From the NCBI RefSeq assembly GCF_029813785.1, contig NZ_JARVKY010000014.1, forward strand, positions 62,001 to 126,000: a stretch of DNA of 64,000 nucleotides, read 5' to 3'. Below are positions 42,358-52,244 of the stretch, in pieces; the stretch's first letter is position 1, and each line of letters opens with the position of its first letter. Below the pieces are notes generated by a model. The model was given only the letters and a program-made list of their open reading frames with translations. It ran no database searches and was not told the DNA's origin. A program made the position numbers and the translations under genes. This stretch comes from Streptomyces sp. DH41. GTDB lineage: Bacteria > Actinomycetota > Actinomycetes > Streptomycetales > Streptomycetaceae.

Positions 42358-42458
42358 CGGAGGACGTCCTTCTTTCCTGTGCGTCGCGTTGGCCGGGTCT
42401 GCCGTACGTGTCCAGTGCCTTGATTGAGTCCGGTGAGTCCAGTGAGTCGAGCGGGGTG

Positions 42459-43460
42459 TCAGGGCGTGCCGAGCGCGCTCGCGCGGGCGGCGCGGAAGGC
42501 GGGGTACGGGGCGCGGTCCGGGTAGGACCACGGGGCGGGCGTGGCGTGCTCGCCGATGCGGTGGAACAGGGCGGCGGCCTCGGCGCCACGGCCCTCGCAG
42601 GACTTCGCGTGGGCGAGGAAGTTGAGGTCGATCAGCCGGCGGGGGTGGCCGTCCTGCTCCCACTCCAGCCACCAGTCGAAGGCCGCCTTCATCACCAGCC
42701 GGGCGCGGCGGCCGGCCCAGTGGCCGGAGGCGTTCGGGTCGGCGGACTCGTGTCCGGCGGCGGCCAGGACGCGGTAGCGCTCGGCGTGCGCGACGACCGG
42801 GAGGATGGCCAGCGGGGAGTCGGCGGGGGCCTGCTCGGCGGCCCAGTTGGCGAAGTCGTACACCTCGTGCAGCGGGTCGGGGCCGTCGTCGCCGCCGCGC
42901 TCGGCGAGCCGGGCCACCATCAGCTGATGGGCGTGATGGTGGTCGGCGTGCCGCCCACGCACCTGGTCGAAGGCCCGGACGACCTCCTCGTCGGCCCCCA
43001 GCGAACGCTCCAGCAGGAGGAGCCCGAGCCAGGGCGTGGGATCGTCCGGGGCGAGTGCGGCGGCGTTCCGGCACGTCTCCCGTACCCGGGCGGGCTTCTC
43101 CTTGCCGCGCAGGGCCCGCTGGACCAGGGCGAGGGCGAGCAGTACGGACGCGTCGGCGGAATCGGGTTCGGCGAGCAGCCACTCGCGGGCCCAGGCGGCG
43201 CAGTAGGGCTCCTTGGCGAGGACCGTCACCCGGTGCCCCCGGCGGTCCCAGTCGTCACCCGTGTGGACCAGCAGAGAGCGGGCCGACTGCCACCGGCCCT
43301 GGGCGAGCGCGAGTCGGGCTGTGATGAGTTCGGCGTCGTCGAGGGCGTCGTCGAAGGCCTGGGCCGCGCGTTTGCGAGCGCGGCCGAGGGGAGGCGGAGG
43401 TGGGGACACCGCGGGAACTTCCTCACGCGACGCGCTGGGTCGTCGTAGCCGGTTTGCCAT
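42459..43460 (-). CDS. conserved hypothetical protein, TPR-like helical repeats
   Basis: 333 residues from ATG 43460 (MANRLRRPSAS). The protein is alpha-helical and Ala/Leu/Arg-rich. Repeats such as ARLALAQGRWQSARSLL and ASVLLALALVQRALRG look like tetratricopeptide units, and WWLEWEQDGHPRRLIDLNFLAHAK is a distinctive C-terminal stretch. There is no signal peptide or catalytic motif. No Shine-Dalgarno is evident at this ATG. Function unknown; the TPR fold suggests protein-protein interaction. Confidence 0.75.
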   Translation of the reverse strand: MANRLRRPSASREEVPAVSPPPPPLGRARKRAAQAFDDALDDAELITARLALAQGRWQSARSLLVHTGDDWDRRGHRVTVLAKEPYCAAWAREWLLAEPDSADASVLLALALVQRALRGKEKPARVRETCRNAAALAPDDPTPWLGLLLLERSLGADEEVVRAFDQVRGRHADHHHAHQLMVARLAERGGDDGPDPLHEVYDFANWAAEQAPADSPLAILPVVAHAERYRVLAAAGHESADPNASGHWAGRRARLVMKAAFDWWLEWEQDGHPRRLIDLNFLAHAKSCEGRGAEAAALFHRIGEHATPAPWSYPDRAPYPAFRAARASALGTP

Positions 43461-43682
43461 GAACTGATCACGCACAGCAAACCGGCAGCCAACGCTTTCC
43501 GTCAAGGCCCCGAAGCCCGTTACACGCGTCAACTCACGTGACAGCAGCGGAACTTGTCACGCGCCGCCGCGCCTGCCCCCGCTCCACCACCCGGATGCGG
43601 CGCTCGCCCGGCGGGCCGCACCCGTCGCGACTAGAGTCGGCCCCTACGCACCGTGACCCGACTGACGATCGAGGTACGCAGC

Positions 43683-44576
43683 GTGTCGGTTCTGGTTCTG
43701 GTTCTCGCCGTGAGCGCCGCGTGCTGCCTGGGCTTCGGTTTCGTCCTCCAGCAGAACGCGGCCCAGCGCGCTCCGCTGGGCGACTTCCTCTCTCCCCGCC
43801 TCCTGCTGGACCTCGTGCGGGTGCCTCGCTGGCTGGCCGGCATGGGGCTGATGGTGACGGGCATGGTGCTGGGCGCCCTCGCGCTGGGCGGCGGCGAGCT
43901 CACTCTCGTCGAGCCCCTGCTGGCCACGAACCTCCTCTTCGCCCTGGCCCTCTCCCGCGTGCAGACCCGGCAGCGGCTGGGGCGCCAGGGCTGGGCCGGC
44001 CTCGTGCTGCTCGCGGGCGGGGTCACCGCGTTCATCGTGGCGGGCGAGCCGCGGGGCGGCAGCGCGGTGACCGACCCGGTACGGCACTGGCTGATCGTCG
44101 GGGGGATGCTGGGCCTGTCCGTCCTGCTCACGGCGGGCGCCGGGCGTTGCCGGCTGACCTGGGGACCGACGCTGCTGGCCGTCGCCGCCGGGCTGGTGTA
44201 CGGGGTGCAGGACGCGCTGACCCGGGTCAGCGGCCGGCGCTTCCTGGCGGGCGGCCCGGCGGAACTGCTGACCGGCTGGCAGCCGTACGCGGTCGTGGTG
44301 CTCGGCGTCACCGGCCTGATCCTGGTCCAGAGCGCCTTCGAGACGGCACCGTTGCGCAGGTCGCTGCCCGCTCTGACGGCGGCCCAGCCGCTCGCGGGCA
44401 TCGCCTGCGGGGTCGGTTTTCTCGGCGACCGGCTGCGGACCGGCGCCGGGGCGCTGGCGTGGGAGGCGGGCGGACTCGCGGCGGTGGTGACCGGCATCGT
44501 CCTGCTGGGCCTGCATCCGGTGATGCCGCAGGGGACTGGGGCGAGCGGGCGTGCGCCCGACCTGCAACGGCGCTGA
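43683..44576 (+). CDS. DMT-superfamily membrane protein (EamA-like)
   Basis: 297 residues from GTG 43683, which has GAGGT at 43671-43675; GTG 43653 is also possible. About nine to ten hydrophobic segments are apparent. LVEPLLATNLLFALALSR and LTAAQPLAGIACGVGFLGDRL resemble the paired EamA domains of drug/metabolite transporters, close to the DMT proteins often seen in actinobacteria. Substrate unknown. A tandem duplication of about 47 bp follows the stop. Confidence 0.82.
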   Translation: MSVLVLVLAVSAACCLGFGFVLQQNAAQRAPLGDFLSPRLLLDLVRVPRWLAGMGLMVTGMVLGALALGGGELTLVEPLLATNLLFALALSRVQTRQRLGRQGWAGLVLLAGGVTAFIVAGEPRGGSAVTDPVRHWLIVGGMLGLSVLLTAGAGRCRLTWGPTLLAVAAGLVYGVQDALTRVSGRRFLAGGPAELLTGWQPYAVVVLGVTGLILVQSAFETAPLRRSLPALTAAQPLAGIACGVGFLGDRLRTGAGALAWEAGGLAAVVTGIVLLGLHPVMPQGTGASGRAPDLQRR

Positions 44577-44579
44577 CCC

Positions 44580-44672
44580 GGCGACCGCCGCACGCGCGGG
44601 CACGCGATCCGCGACCGCGCCTCGCCGGCGACCGCCGCACGAGCAGGCACGCGCCCGACCCGCGACCGCGCC
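44580..44672. repeat. imperfect tandem duplication downstream of the DMT gene
   Basis: GGCGACCGCCGCACG begins at 44580 and again at 44627. Each copy continues with closely matching sequence ending CGCGACCGCGCC, 47-51 bp per unit. It fills most of the gap to the NUDIX gene. Confidence 0.75.
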
Positions 44673-44704
44673 GGGCGGGCCGCCGCCGCTGCTTGGATGG
44701 GCGG

Positions 44705-45214
44705 ATGAGCGCTGCTGACGAGATCCTCGACATCGTCGACGAGAACGACCGCGTCACCGGGCGGGCCCGGCGGGGCGACGCGTACGCCCGGGGGCTGCGC
44801 CACCGCTGCGTGTTCGTGTGGGCCCGGGACGCACAGGGACGCGTCTTCGTCCACCGCCGCACGCCGACGAAGCTGGTGTTCCCCTCCCTGTACGACATGT
44901 TCGTCGGCGGGGTGGTGGGCGCGGGCGAGTCCTACGACGACGCCGCGCTGCGGGAGGCGCAGGAGGAACTGGGGGTGGCGGGGCTGCCGCGCCCGGAGTA
45001 CCTCTTCAAGTTCCTGTACGACGACGGCGCCGGGCGGACCTGGTGGTCGGCGGTGTACGAGGTCCGCTGCGAGGGGCCGGTCGCTCCGCAGGTGGAGGAG
45101 GTGGCGTGGCACGGGTTCCTCACGGAGGCGGAGCTGGAGCGGCGGCTCGGGGAGTGGGAGTGGGTGCCGGACGGGTCTGCGGCGTACGGGCGGCTGCGGG
45201 CCTGGCGGAGGTGA
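44705..45214 (+). CDS. NUDIX hydrolase
   Basis: 169 residues. The Nudix box is complete: GGVVGAGESYDDAALREA then QEELGV, with all catalytic glutamates. The N-terminus (EILDIVDENDRVTGRARR) is typical of the YfcD / IDI-like branch, but the isopentenyl isomerase cysteine is not evident. It hydrolyses a nucleoside-diphosphate-linked compound. No Shine-Dalgarno is clear. Its neighbours do not reveal the substrate. Confidence 0.92.
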   Translation: MSAADEILDIVDENDRVTGRARRGDAYARGLRHRCVFVWARDAQGRVFVHRRTPTKLVFPSLYDMFVGGVVGAGESYDDAALREAQEELGVAGLPRPEYLFKFLYDDGAGRTWWSAVYEVRCEGPVAPQVEEVAWHGFLTEAELERRLGEWEWVPDGSAAYGRLRAWRR

Positions 45215-45300
45215 CGTCCCGCACCGGAGGCCACGGGACGCACGCCCCCGCCCCCGGGCCGCCCCTGCCGGGCCGCCGTGGGCATCGCGCCCTCGCCCGA

Positions 45301-45306
45301 TAGGGT
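45301..45306 (+). promoter_or_regulatory. -10 element of the DUF202 pair (leaderless type)
   Basis: TAGGGT is followed by six bases and then the GTG start at 45313, the classic layout of a Streptomyces leaderless promoter. No good -35 is seen. Confidence 0.6.
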
Positions 45307-45312
45307 CCCCGG

Positions 45313-45705
45313 GTGATCGAATTCGTGCGGAACGCCCGGCTCTGGTTCGCACCCGAGGAGGTCCGGCGGGAGGGCGACACCCCCGACTACCGGTTCTCGC
45401 TGGCGAACGAACGCACCTTTCTGGCCTGGTTGCGCACCGCCCTCGCCCTGATCGGCGGCGGATTCGCGGTGGACCAGTTCCTGCCCGACCTGCGCTGGGG
45501 CTGGCGGGTGGGGCTCGCGCTCGCGCTGCTCGCGGCCGGTGTCCTGTGCTCACTGCGCGCCGTGAACCACTGGGTGCGCTGCGAGCGGGCCATGCGCCGC
45601 GGCGAGGACCTCCCCGCCTCACGTTTCCCGGCCCTGCTCAGCCTGGTCGTCGCCGTGGTCGCCGTGGCGATGGTCGTCATGGTCCTCGTCGGGTGGGAGG
45701 GCTGA
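45313..45705 (+). CDS. DUF202 (YidH-type) membrane protein
   Basis: 130 residues, GTG start. FSLANERTFLAWLRTALALIGGG is the DUF202 signature, quoted in part, followed by two further membrane helices. Proteins of this family are small integral membrane proteins of unknown role. It is followed two bases later by a second DUF202 gene, so the pair is surely an operon and may form a heteromer. Confidence 0.93.
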   Translation: MIEFVRNARLWFAPEEVRREGDTPDYRFSLANERTFLAWLRTALALIGGGFAVDQFLPDLRWGWRVGLALALLAAGVLCSLRAVNHWVRCERAMRRGEDLPASRFPALLSLVVAVVAVAMVVMVLVGWEG

Positions 45706-45707
45706 GC

Positions 45708-46064
45708 GTGGGCGCCGACGCACCCGCGGGGGGAGACGCGGGCGCCGCCCCGTCCGGCCCCGACCGCGACCCCGGGCTGCAGCCCGAGCGCACCCGGCTC
45801 GCCTGGCGCCGCACGACCCTGTCCGGCACCGTCGCCGCCGTACTCGCCGGGAAGACCGCGCTGCACGGCGGCGCGACCCCCGCCACGGTCGTCACCACCG
45901 CCCTGTGCTGCGCCCTCTGGCTGGCCTTCCTGGCCATCGCCCACGACCGCATCCGCACCCTCGCCTCGGCGAACAGGCCCCGCGCCCTGACCCCGCCGTA
46001 CGCGACGGCGGCGGCCCTGTGCACGGTGGCGCTGGCGGTGTGCGGCGCGTTCCTCGTCCTCTAG
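45708..46064 (+). CDS. second DUF202 membrane protein
   Basis: 118 residues from GTG 45708, with GGGAGG overlapping the end of the preceding gene. LQPERTRLAWRRTTLSG is a diverged form of the DUF202 motif, and two more hydrophobic segments follow. The N-terminus is a short Ala/Gly/Asp/Pro stretch. Two-base spacing from the first DUF202 gene indicates coupling. Function unknown. Confidence 0.9.
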   Translation: MGADAPAGGDAGAAPSGPDRDPGLQPERTRLAWRRTTLSGTVAAVLAGKTALHGGATPATVVTTALCCALWLAFLAIAHDRIRTLASANRPRALTPPYATAAALCTVALAVCGAFLVL

Positions 46065-46162
46065 GACGCGCCGGAGCACCGGGCGGGACGGATCGCCTTC
46101 ATGGCTCCGCCCCTCCGGGGTACCCGGGCACCACACAAGCTGAATGTCCGGATATGCACCGT

Positions 46163-46168
46163 TAAGGT
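46163..46168 (+). promoter_or_regulatory. -10 element of the His-rich protein gene
   Basis: TAAGGT ends seven bases before the ATG at 46176, predicting a leaderless transcript. The sequence just upstream (46141-46160) is less GC-rich and could hold a metal-regulator site, but I could not match a known box. Confidence 0.5.
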
Positions 46169-46175
46169 GAGCGTC

Positions 46176-46472
46176 ATGACCACCCTTCACCAGGAACACA
46201 CCGCCCACGACCACGCCCACGGCCCGCACTGCGGCCACGCCGAGGTGCCCCACGGCGACCACGTCGACTACGCCCACGACGGCCACCTGCACCGCGAGCA
46301 CGGCGGCCACTGGGACGAGTGCGAGCCCTCCGGGCACACCGCGCACGAGAGTCACGACCACCGCCACAGCGAGGACTGCGGGCACGCGCGCGTGCGCCAC
46401 GGCGACCACGTCGACTACCTCCACGACGGCCACCGGCACGCCGCGCACGACGGCCACTGGGACGACCACTGA
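46176..46472 (+). CDS. histidine-rich, probably metal-binding protein
   Basis: 98 residues, of which 28 are histidine. Two copies of a unit are visible: CGHAEVPHGDHVDYAHDGH and CGHARVRHGDHVDYLHDGH, each followed by more GHW/HxH motifs. There is no signal peptide, so it is cytoplasmic. Composition implies binding of zinc, nickel or copper, as a buffer or storage protein. The internal duplication suggests it arose from a unit of about 45 residues. It follows the DUF202 pair but has its own promoter-like element and a terminator. Confidence 0.88.
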   Translation: MTTLHQEHTAHDHAHGPHCGHAEVPHGDHVDYAHDGHLHREHGGHWDECEPSGHTAHESHDHRHSEDCGHARVRHGDHVDYLHDGHRHAAHDGHWDDH

Positions 46473-46563
46473 CCGCCACCCCCAGGCGCACACCCCGCAC
46501 CCCGGGGCCCGTATCCCCGCACCTCCTACGCGCCCGCTCCACACCTCCTCCATACGTCCCCCG

Positions 46564-46599
46564 CGACAGCTCCCCGCGCCCCAGCGCCGGGAGCTGTCG
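46564..46599 (+). terminator. terminator of the His-rich protein gene
   Basis: An 11-bp stem (46564-46574 with 46589-46599) and 14-nt loop, 92 bp after the stop. Confidence 0.65.
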
Positions 46600-46641
46600 G
46601 TCTGTCGTGGCACGGATCACGTTCCGTCCCCCTACTGGACG

Positions 46642-46661
46642 GCATACCGACTGGTCGGCAT
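46642..46661. promoter_or_regulatory. putative TetR operator of the lipid-catabolism locus
   Basis: GCATACCGACTGGTCGGCAT has 5-bp perfect inner arms CCGAC / GTCGG around TG. The 12-bp core ATACCGACTGGT recurs at 52129-52140 on the opposite strand, upstream of the SDR gene. It lies 40 bp before the phosphotransferase start. Confidence 0.7.
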
Positions 46662-46700
46662 CATGACTCGGGTACTGTTCACCTGCCCGTAGGAGCGACG

Positions 46701-47726
46701 ATGAGCCCCGACCACCCGCCCGGACTCGATCTCGACCGGTTGCGCGGCCTGCTCGACCGCGAGCGGCCCGGCCTGGTGACCGGCCCGCTGTCCGGCCGGC
46801 TGATCGAGGGCGGACGGTCGAACCTCACCTACGCGGTCTCGGACGGCAGCGCCCACTGGGTCGTACGACGCCCCCCGCTCGGCCATGTCCTCGCCACCGC
46901 GCACGACATGAGGCGCGAGCACCGCGTCATCAGCGCCCTGCACCCGACGAACGTACCGGTGCCGCGTCCCGTCCTGCTCTGCGAGGACGAGGAGGTCATC
47001 GGCTCGCCCTTCTACGTCATGGAGTTCGTCGAGGGCACCCCGTACCGCACCGCCGAGCAGCTCGCCCCGCTCGGCCCCGAGCGCACCCGGGCGGCCGTGC
47101 TGAACCTGGCCGACACGCTCGTCGACCTGCACGCGGTGGACCCCGCCGAGGTGGGCCTCGCGGACTTCGGGCGCCCCGAGGGCTTCCTGGACCGGCAGCT
47201 GCGGCGCTGGGCCAAGCAGCTGGACGCCTCCCGCAACCGCGATCTGGCCGGCATCGACGAGCTGCACTCCACCCTCGGCCGTCAGCTGCCCCGCTCCCCC
47301 GCCCCGACCGTCGTGCACGGCGACTACCGCCTCGACAACGCCCTGATCGGCGGCGAACACGACGAGATCAGGGCCGTCCTCGACTGGGAGATGTCCACCC
47401 TCGGCGATCCCCTCACCGACCTGGGCCTGCTGGTGATGTACAGCAGCCCGCTCGGCATGCCCGACTCGCCGGTCTCCACCACGGCGCAGGCCCCCGGCCA
47501 CCCCGCGCCCGCCGAGCTGATCGAGCGGTACGCCGCACGCTCGGGGCGCGACGTGTCCGCCGTCGCCTGGTACACGGCGTTCGCCTGGTTCAAGCTCGCC
47601 GTGATCCTGGAGGGCATCCACTACCGCTACACGCTGGGCCAGACGGTCGGCCGCGGCTTCGACCGCATCGGCGATCTCGTCCCCGTCTTCATCGAGCACG
47701 GCCTGACCACCCTTCAGGAGGGCTGA
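46701..47726 (+). CDS. APH-family phosphotransferase (ACAD10/11-like)
   Basis: 341 residues with the aminoglycoside phosphotransferase / choline kinase fold. The catalytic loop is VVHGDYRLDNALIG and the metal-binding DWEMSTLGDP follows. LIEGGRSNLTYAV is the nucleotide-binding region. It is joined in an operon (6-bp gap) to an acyl-CoA dehydrogenase; in animal ACAD10 and ACAD11 the same two domains are fused and degrade 4-hydroxy fatty acids by phosphorylation and dehydrogenation. A similar function here is likely. AGGAG precedes the ATG. Confidence 0.9.
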   Translation: MSPDHPPGLDLDRLRGLLDRERPGLVTGPLSGRLIEGGRSNLTYAVSDGSAHWVVRRPPLGHVLATAHDMRREHRVISALHPTNVPVPRPVLLCEDEEVIGSPFYVMEFVEGTPYRTAEQLAPLGPERTRAAVLNLADTLVDLHAVDPAEVGLADFGRPEGFLDRQLRRWAKQLDASRNRDLAGIDELHSTLGRQLPRSPAPTVVHGDYRLDNALIGGEHDEIRAVLDWEMSTLGDPLTDLGLLVMYSSPLGMPDSPVSTTAQAPGHPAPAELIERYAARSGRDVSAVAWYTAFAWFKLAVILEGIHYRYTLGQTVGRGFDRIGDLVPVFIEHGLTTLQEG

Positions 47727-47732
47727 TCCGCA

Positions 47733-48947
<1,215 letters not shown>

Positions 48948-48968
48948 ACCGGGAAGTACCTGTGCTCG

Positions 48969-49005
48969 AGGTGACGGCCCCCCGGAACCCGGGGGGCCGT
49001 CACCT
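48969..49005. terminator. bidirectional terminator, 15-bp stem
   Basis: Arms 48969-48983 and 48991-49005 pair perfectly with a 7-nt loop, between convergent stops at 48947 and 49005. Confidence 0.88.
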
Positions 49006-49607
49006 CACGGACGCAGGGCCCGCAGCAGCAGGTCGGCCAGGTGGTCGGCGACCTCCTGCGGGCTGAGCGGGCCGTCGGGCCGGTACCAGGTGGACAGGTG
49101 GTGGATGGAGCCGAAGTGGTAGTCCACCACCAGGTCGGCCGGTGTCTCCTTGGTGAAGACGCCGGCCTGCTGGCCCTCCTCGATGAGCGCCCGGAAGCGC
49201 TCGTGGTAGCGCCGGCGCTCCGCGCGCACCTGCTTGTTCTTCTCCGGGCTCAGCTGGTGCATGGAGCGGAAGAAGATCGACGCGTCGTCGAGGTTGTCGA
49301 TGGTGGTGACGACGACGTCGGCCGCCGCGTCCCGCACCCGCTTCTCGACCGGCTCGTCCGAGTCCGCGAAGGCGTCCAGGCGTTCCTGCTGGAGGCGCAG
49401 CACGCGCGCGTACACCTCGTGCAGCAGGTCGTCCTTGGAGCCGAAGTAGTGGTACAGCGCTCCCTTGGTGACGCCGGCCGCCTCCACGATCTCCTGTACC
49501 GAGGTGCGGTCGTAGCCCTGCTCCGCGAAGAGCCGGGTGGCGGCGGCCAGGAGCCGCTGCGGCACCGGAGTGCCGTCCCCGTCCGTGGTCCTGGGCACTG
49601 CCGTCAC
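49005..49607 (-). CDS. TetR-family regulator of the lipid-catabolism locus
   Basis: 200 residues from GTG 49607; GTG 49598 is an alternative. The N-terminal helix-turn-helix is classic (AEQGYDRTSVQEIVEAAGVTKGALYHYFGSK, quoted in part). The C-terminal ligand domain is of the fatty-acid/CoA-sensing type. It starts 25 bp after the acyl-CoA ligase stop and is the last gene of the SDR - ligase - TetR operon. It is the natural candidate to bind ATACCGACTGGT sites at 46642 and 52124, which flank the two operons. Confidence 0.9.
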   Translation of the reverse strand: MTAVPRTTDGDGTPVPQRLLAAATRLFAEQGYDRTSVQEIVEAAGVTKGALYHYFGSKDDLLHEVYARVLRLQQERLDAFADSDEPVEKRVRDAAADVVVTTIDNLDDASIFFRSMHQLSPEKNKQVRAERRRYHERFRALIEEGQQAGVFTKETPADLVVDYHFGSIHHLSTWYRPDGPLSPQEVADHLADLLLRALRP

Positions 49608-49632
49608 CTGCCTTTCCGTTTTCAGTGTCCGT

Positions 49633-51303
49633 TCACTGTCCGTCCTGGTGCGTACGGGAACGCAGTTCCCGACGGAGGATCTTCCCACTCGCCGTCTTCG
49701 GCAGGTCGGGCAGGATCTCCACCTGGCGCGGGTACTTGTACGCGGCCAGTCTCTCCTCGCAGTACGCGGCGAGTGCGTCCGGGTCCGTCACGGCACCCGG
49801 ACGGAGGCTGATGTACGCCTTGACGGTCTCGCCGCGGTACCCGTCGGGCACACCGACGACGGCGGCCTCGCGCACCGCCGGATGGGTGTAGAGGACGTCC
49901 TCGACCTCGCGCGGCCAGACCTTGAAGCCGGAGGCGTTGATCATGTCCTTCTTGCGGTCGACGACGTAGAGCCACCCCTGGGCGTCCATGAAGCCGATGT
50001 CGCCGGTGCGCAGCTCACCGCCGGGGAAGGTCTCGGCGGTGGCGTCGGGGCGCCGCCAGTATCCGGGGACGACCTGCGGGCCGCTGACGACGATCTCGCC
50101 CTGTTCCCCGAAGGGCACCTCGGCGCCCTCCTCGTCGACGATCCGGACGGTGCTCTCGGGGCCGGGCACGCCGACGGCGAGGGTGCCGGAGACCGGGTCG
50201 ACGGGCGCCTCCAGGTGCGGCGGGACCGACGCGCAGGGGGCGGTGCACTCCGTGAGTCCGTAGCCGTTGCGGATGTACGGCCCGAAGCCCGCGCGGAACT
50301 TCTCCACCAGGGCGGGCGGCAGCGGGGCGCCGCCGGAGGAGATGTTGGCGAAGGAGGCGAAGTGCTCGCGGGTGACGGACGGGTGGGCGGCCAGCGCCAT
50401 GAAGGCGGTGGACGGGCCGACGGTGTAGTGCGGCCGGTGCTCGGCGAAGGCGTCGAGCACGACGCCCGTCTCGAAGCGGTACGCCAGGACGAGGGTGCCC
50501 ACGCTGTTCAGGCAGGCGCCGAGCTCGCAGACCATGCCGGTGATGTGGAACAGCGGCGCGAGCGCGAAGTAGACCGGCGCCTCGGGCAGGCCGAGCCCGG
50601 TGCGCTGCCGCTCCGCGTTGTACATGATGTTGCGGTGCGTGTTGGTGGCGCCCTTGGGTGTGCCGCTGGTGCCCGAGGTGTAGCTGATGAGCGCGGTGTC
50701 GCCGGGCTCCGGGTCACGGTCGGCCGGGGCCTTGTGTCCGGCGCGGGCCGTGACCGCGAGGTCGTCGGCGTCGGTGGCCGCGGGCAGCCGCTCGAAGGTC
50801 AGTACGCGCGCGTCCTGACGGGTCTGGAAGTCCAGCTCGCACCCCGTCAGCACGATCCGCACCGGCGTGCCGGCCGCCGTCTCGCGCAGGTACGACTCCC
50901 AGGCACGGTCCGAGCAGATCAGCGCGGCCACCTCGCCGTCCCGCAGGACGTGGCCGACCTCCCCCGACTTGTACATGGGGTTGACGGGGACGACGACCGC
51001 GCCCGCCTTCCAGGCGCCGAGGACGGCGAGCACGAAGTGCGGGGAGTTCTGCAGCAGGACCGCGACCCGCTCGCCGCGCTCCAGGCCGCGCGCGGCGAGG
51101 TACCCGGCGACGGAGTCGCTGAGCTCGTCCACCTCGCGGTAGGTGAGGCGGCCGTCGAAGTAGGCGAGGAAGGCGCGGTCGGGTGCTACGGCCGCGGCCC
51201 GGCGCAGGGCGTGCACCAGGGAGGCGTCCGGGTCGAGCGGGGCTTTCTGGGCGTCGGTCAGCAGGTCCAGCCAGGGCTTGTCGGCGTAGCGGGGGCCGGT
51301 CAT
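49633..51303 (-). CDS. acyl-CoA synthetase (AMP-dependent ligase)
   Basis: 556 residues from ATG 51303. ANL motifs are complete: ISYTSGTSGTPKG (phosphate loop), NGYGLTECT (adenine loop), RTGDIGFMD, VVDRKKDMI and the C-terminal lysine in LPKTASGKILRREL. It activates a carboxylic acid, probably a medium- or long-chain fatty acid, to acyl-AMP and then acyl-CoA. Its start overlaps the SDR stop as ATGA, so the two are coupled. It would feed the acyl-CoA dehydrogenase encoded at 47733. Confidence 0.94.
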   Translation of the reverse strand: MTGPRYADKPWLDLLTDAQKAPLDPDASLVHALRRAAAVAPDRAFLAYFDGRLTYREVDELSDSVAGYLAARGLERGERVAVLLQNSPHFVLAVLGAWKAGAVVVPVNPMYKSGEVGHVLRDGEVAALICSDRAWESYLRETAAGTPVRIVLTGCELDFQTRQDARVLTFERLPAATDADDLAVTARAGHKAPADRDPEPGDTALISYTSGTSGTPKGATNTHRNIMYNAERQRTGLGLPEAPVYFALAPLFHITGMVCELGACLNSVGTLVLAYRFETGVVLDAFAEHRPHYTVGPSTAFMALAAHPSVTREHFASFANISSGGAPLPPALVEKFRAGFGPYIRNGYGLTECTAPCASVPPHLEAPVDPVSGTLAVGVPGPESTVRIVDEEGAEVPFGEQGEIVVSGPQVVPGYWRRPDATAETFPGGELRTGDIGFMDAQGWLYVVDRKKDMINASGFKVWPREVEDVLYTHPAVREAAVVGVPDGYRGETVKAYISLRPGAVTDPDALAAYCEERLAAYKYPRQVEILPDLPKTASGKILRRELRSRTHQDGQ

Positions 51304-52070
51304 CGGGCGGTCGCCTCCTCCCACTGCCGCTGGAGCCGGTTCATGCCGCGCAGCCAGCGGTCGGGTTCGACGGCGCGGGCCTGGTAGTACTCGGCGACCT
51401 CGGGGTGCGGGAGGATCAGGAAGCGGTCCTCCTCGATGCCCTTGAAGAGGGCGTCCGCGACGTCCCCCGGCTCGATCGCGGTGGGCTGGAGTACCAGTTC
51501 GCCGGCGCTGCCGCTCGCGGTGAGCATGTCGGTGCGCACGCCCTGCGGGCAGATGGCGTGGACCTTGATCCCGCGGTGGCGGTAGGTGAGGGACAGCCAC
51601 TCGGCGAAGGCGTACGCGCCGTGCTTGGTGACGCTGTAGGGCGCGGCGCCGATCATGGTGAGCAGTCCGGCGGCCGAGACGGTGGAGACGAAACGGCCGC
51701 TGCCGCGCTCCAGCCAGTCGGGGATCAGCTCGTGGGCCGCGCGTACGTGTGCCATGACGTTGACGTCCCAGGCGAGCGCCCAGACGTTCTCGTCGGCCGC
51801 CTCCGTGCCCCCGGAGGCGACGCCCGCGTTGGCGCAGTACACGTCGACCGTGCCGCCCAACGCGTCACGGGCCTCGGTGATGATCGCGGAGGCGTCGCCC
51901 GGGACCGCGATGCCGCCGATCTCGTCGGCGACGGCCTCGGCCCGGCCGGCGTCCAGGTCGTTGACGACGACCCGGGCGCCCTCGGCCGCGAAGCGGCGGG
52001 CCAGCGCGGCGCCGATGCCGCCTCCCGCCCCGGTGACGACGACTCCGGCATGCTGCACGGCTTCCACCAT
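51300..52070 (-). CDS. short-chain dehydrogenase/reductase
   Basis: 256 residues. The cofactor motif TGAGGGIGAALARRF is near residue 13; NAG, a catalytic serine in STVSAAG and YSVTKHG (Tyr, Lys) are all present. It probably oxidises a hydroxy-acyl intermediate or reduces its ketone with NAD(P). The ATG has AAGGAG upstream. First gene of the operon with the ligase and TetR; its promoter region contains the ATACCGACTGGT operator. Confidence 0.93.
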   Translation of the reverse strand: MVEAVQHAGVVVTGAGGGIGAALARRFAAEGARVVVNDLDAGRAEAVADEIGGIAVPGDASAIITEARDALGGTVDVYCANAGVASGGTEAADENVWALAWDVNVMAHVRAAHELIPDWLERGSGRFVSTVSAAGLLTMIGAAPYSVTKHGAYAFAEWLSLTYRHRGIKVHAICPQGVRTDMLTASGSAGELVLQPTAIEPGDVADALFKGIEEDRFLILPHPEVAEYYQARAVEPDRWLRGMNRLQRQWEEATAR

Positions 52071-52123
52071 CGGTCTCCTTCGACACACGGCTCGGGCGCT
52101 GCTCGCTCCCCGTTGCAGCGCCA

Positions 52124-52143
52124 GACTAACCAGTCGGTATGTG
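52124..52143. promoter_or_regulatory. putative TetR operator upstream of the SDR operon
   Basis: Read on the minus strand, ATACCGACTGGT is identical to the core of the site at 46642-46661. It lies 54-73 bp upstream of the SDR start in the 174-bp divergent gap with the NamZ-like gene. Confidence 0.68.
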
Positions 52144-52244
52144 CGACGGAAGAGGTGAACCGCGGTTCGACTCGTTCCGTGCGGCAGGGGGCGCGGGTTA
52201 GCGTGCGTGCGCATGACACCCGCCGCGATCACGGAGGTCACCGC

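Noticed and set aside
46141..46160. Zur box before the His-rich protein gene
   Set aside because: The sequence has some resemblance to a TGAA...CA-type element but spacing and symmetry are poor.
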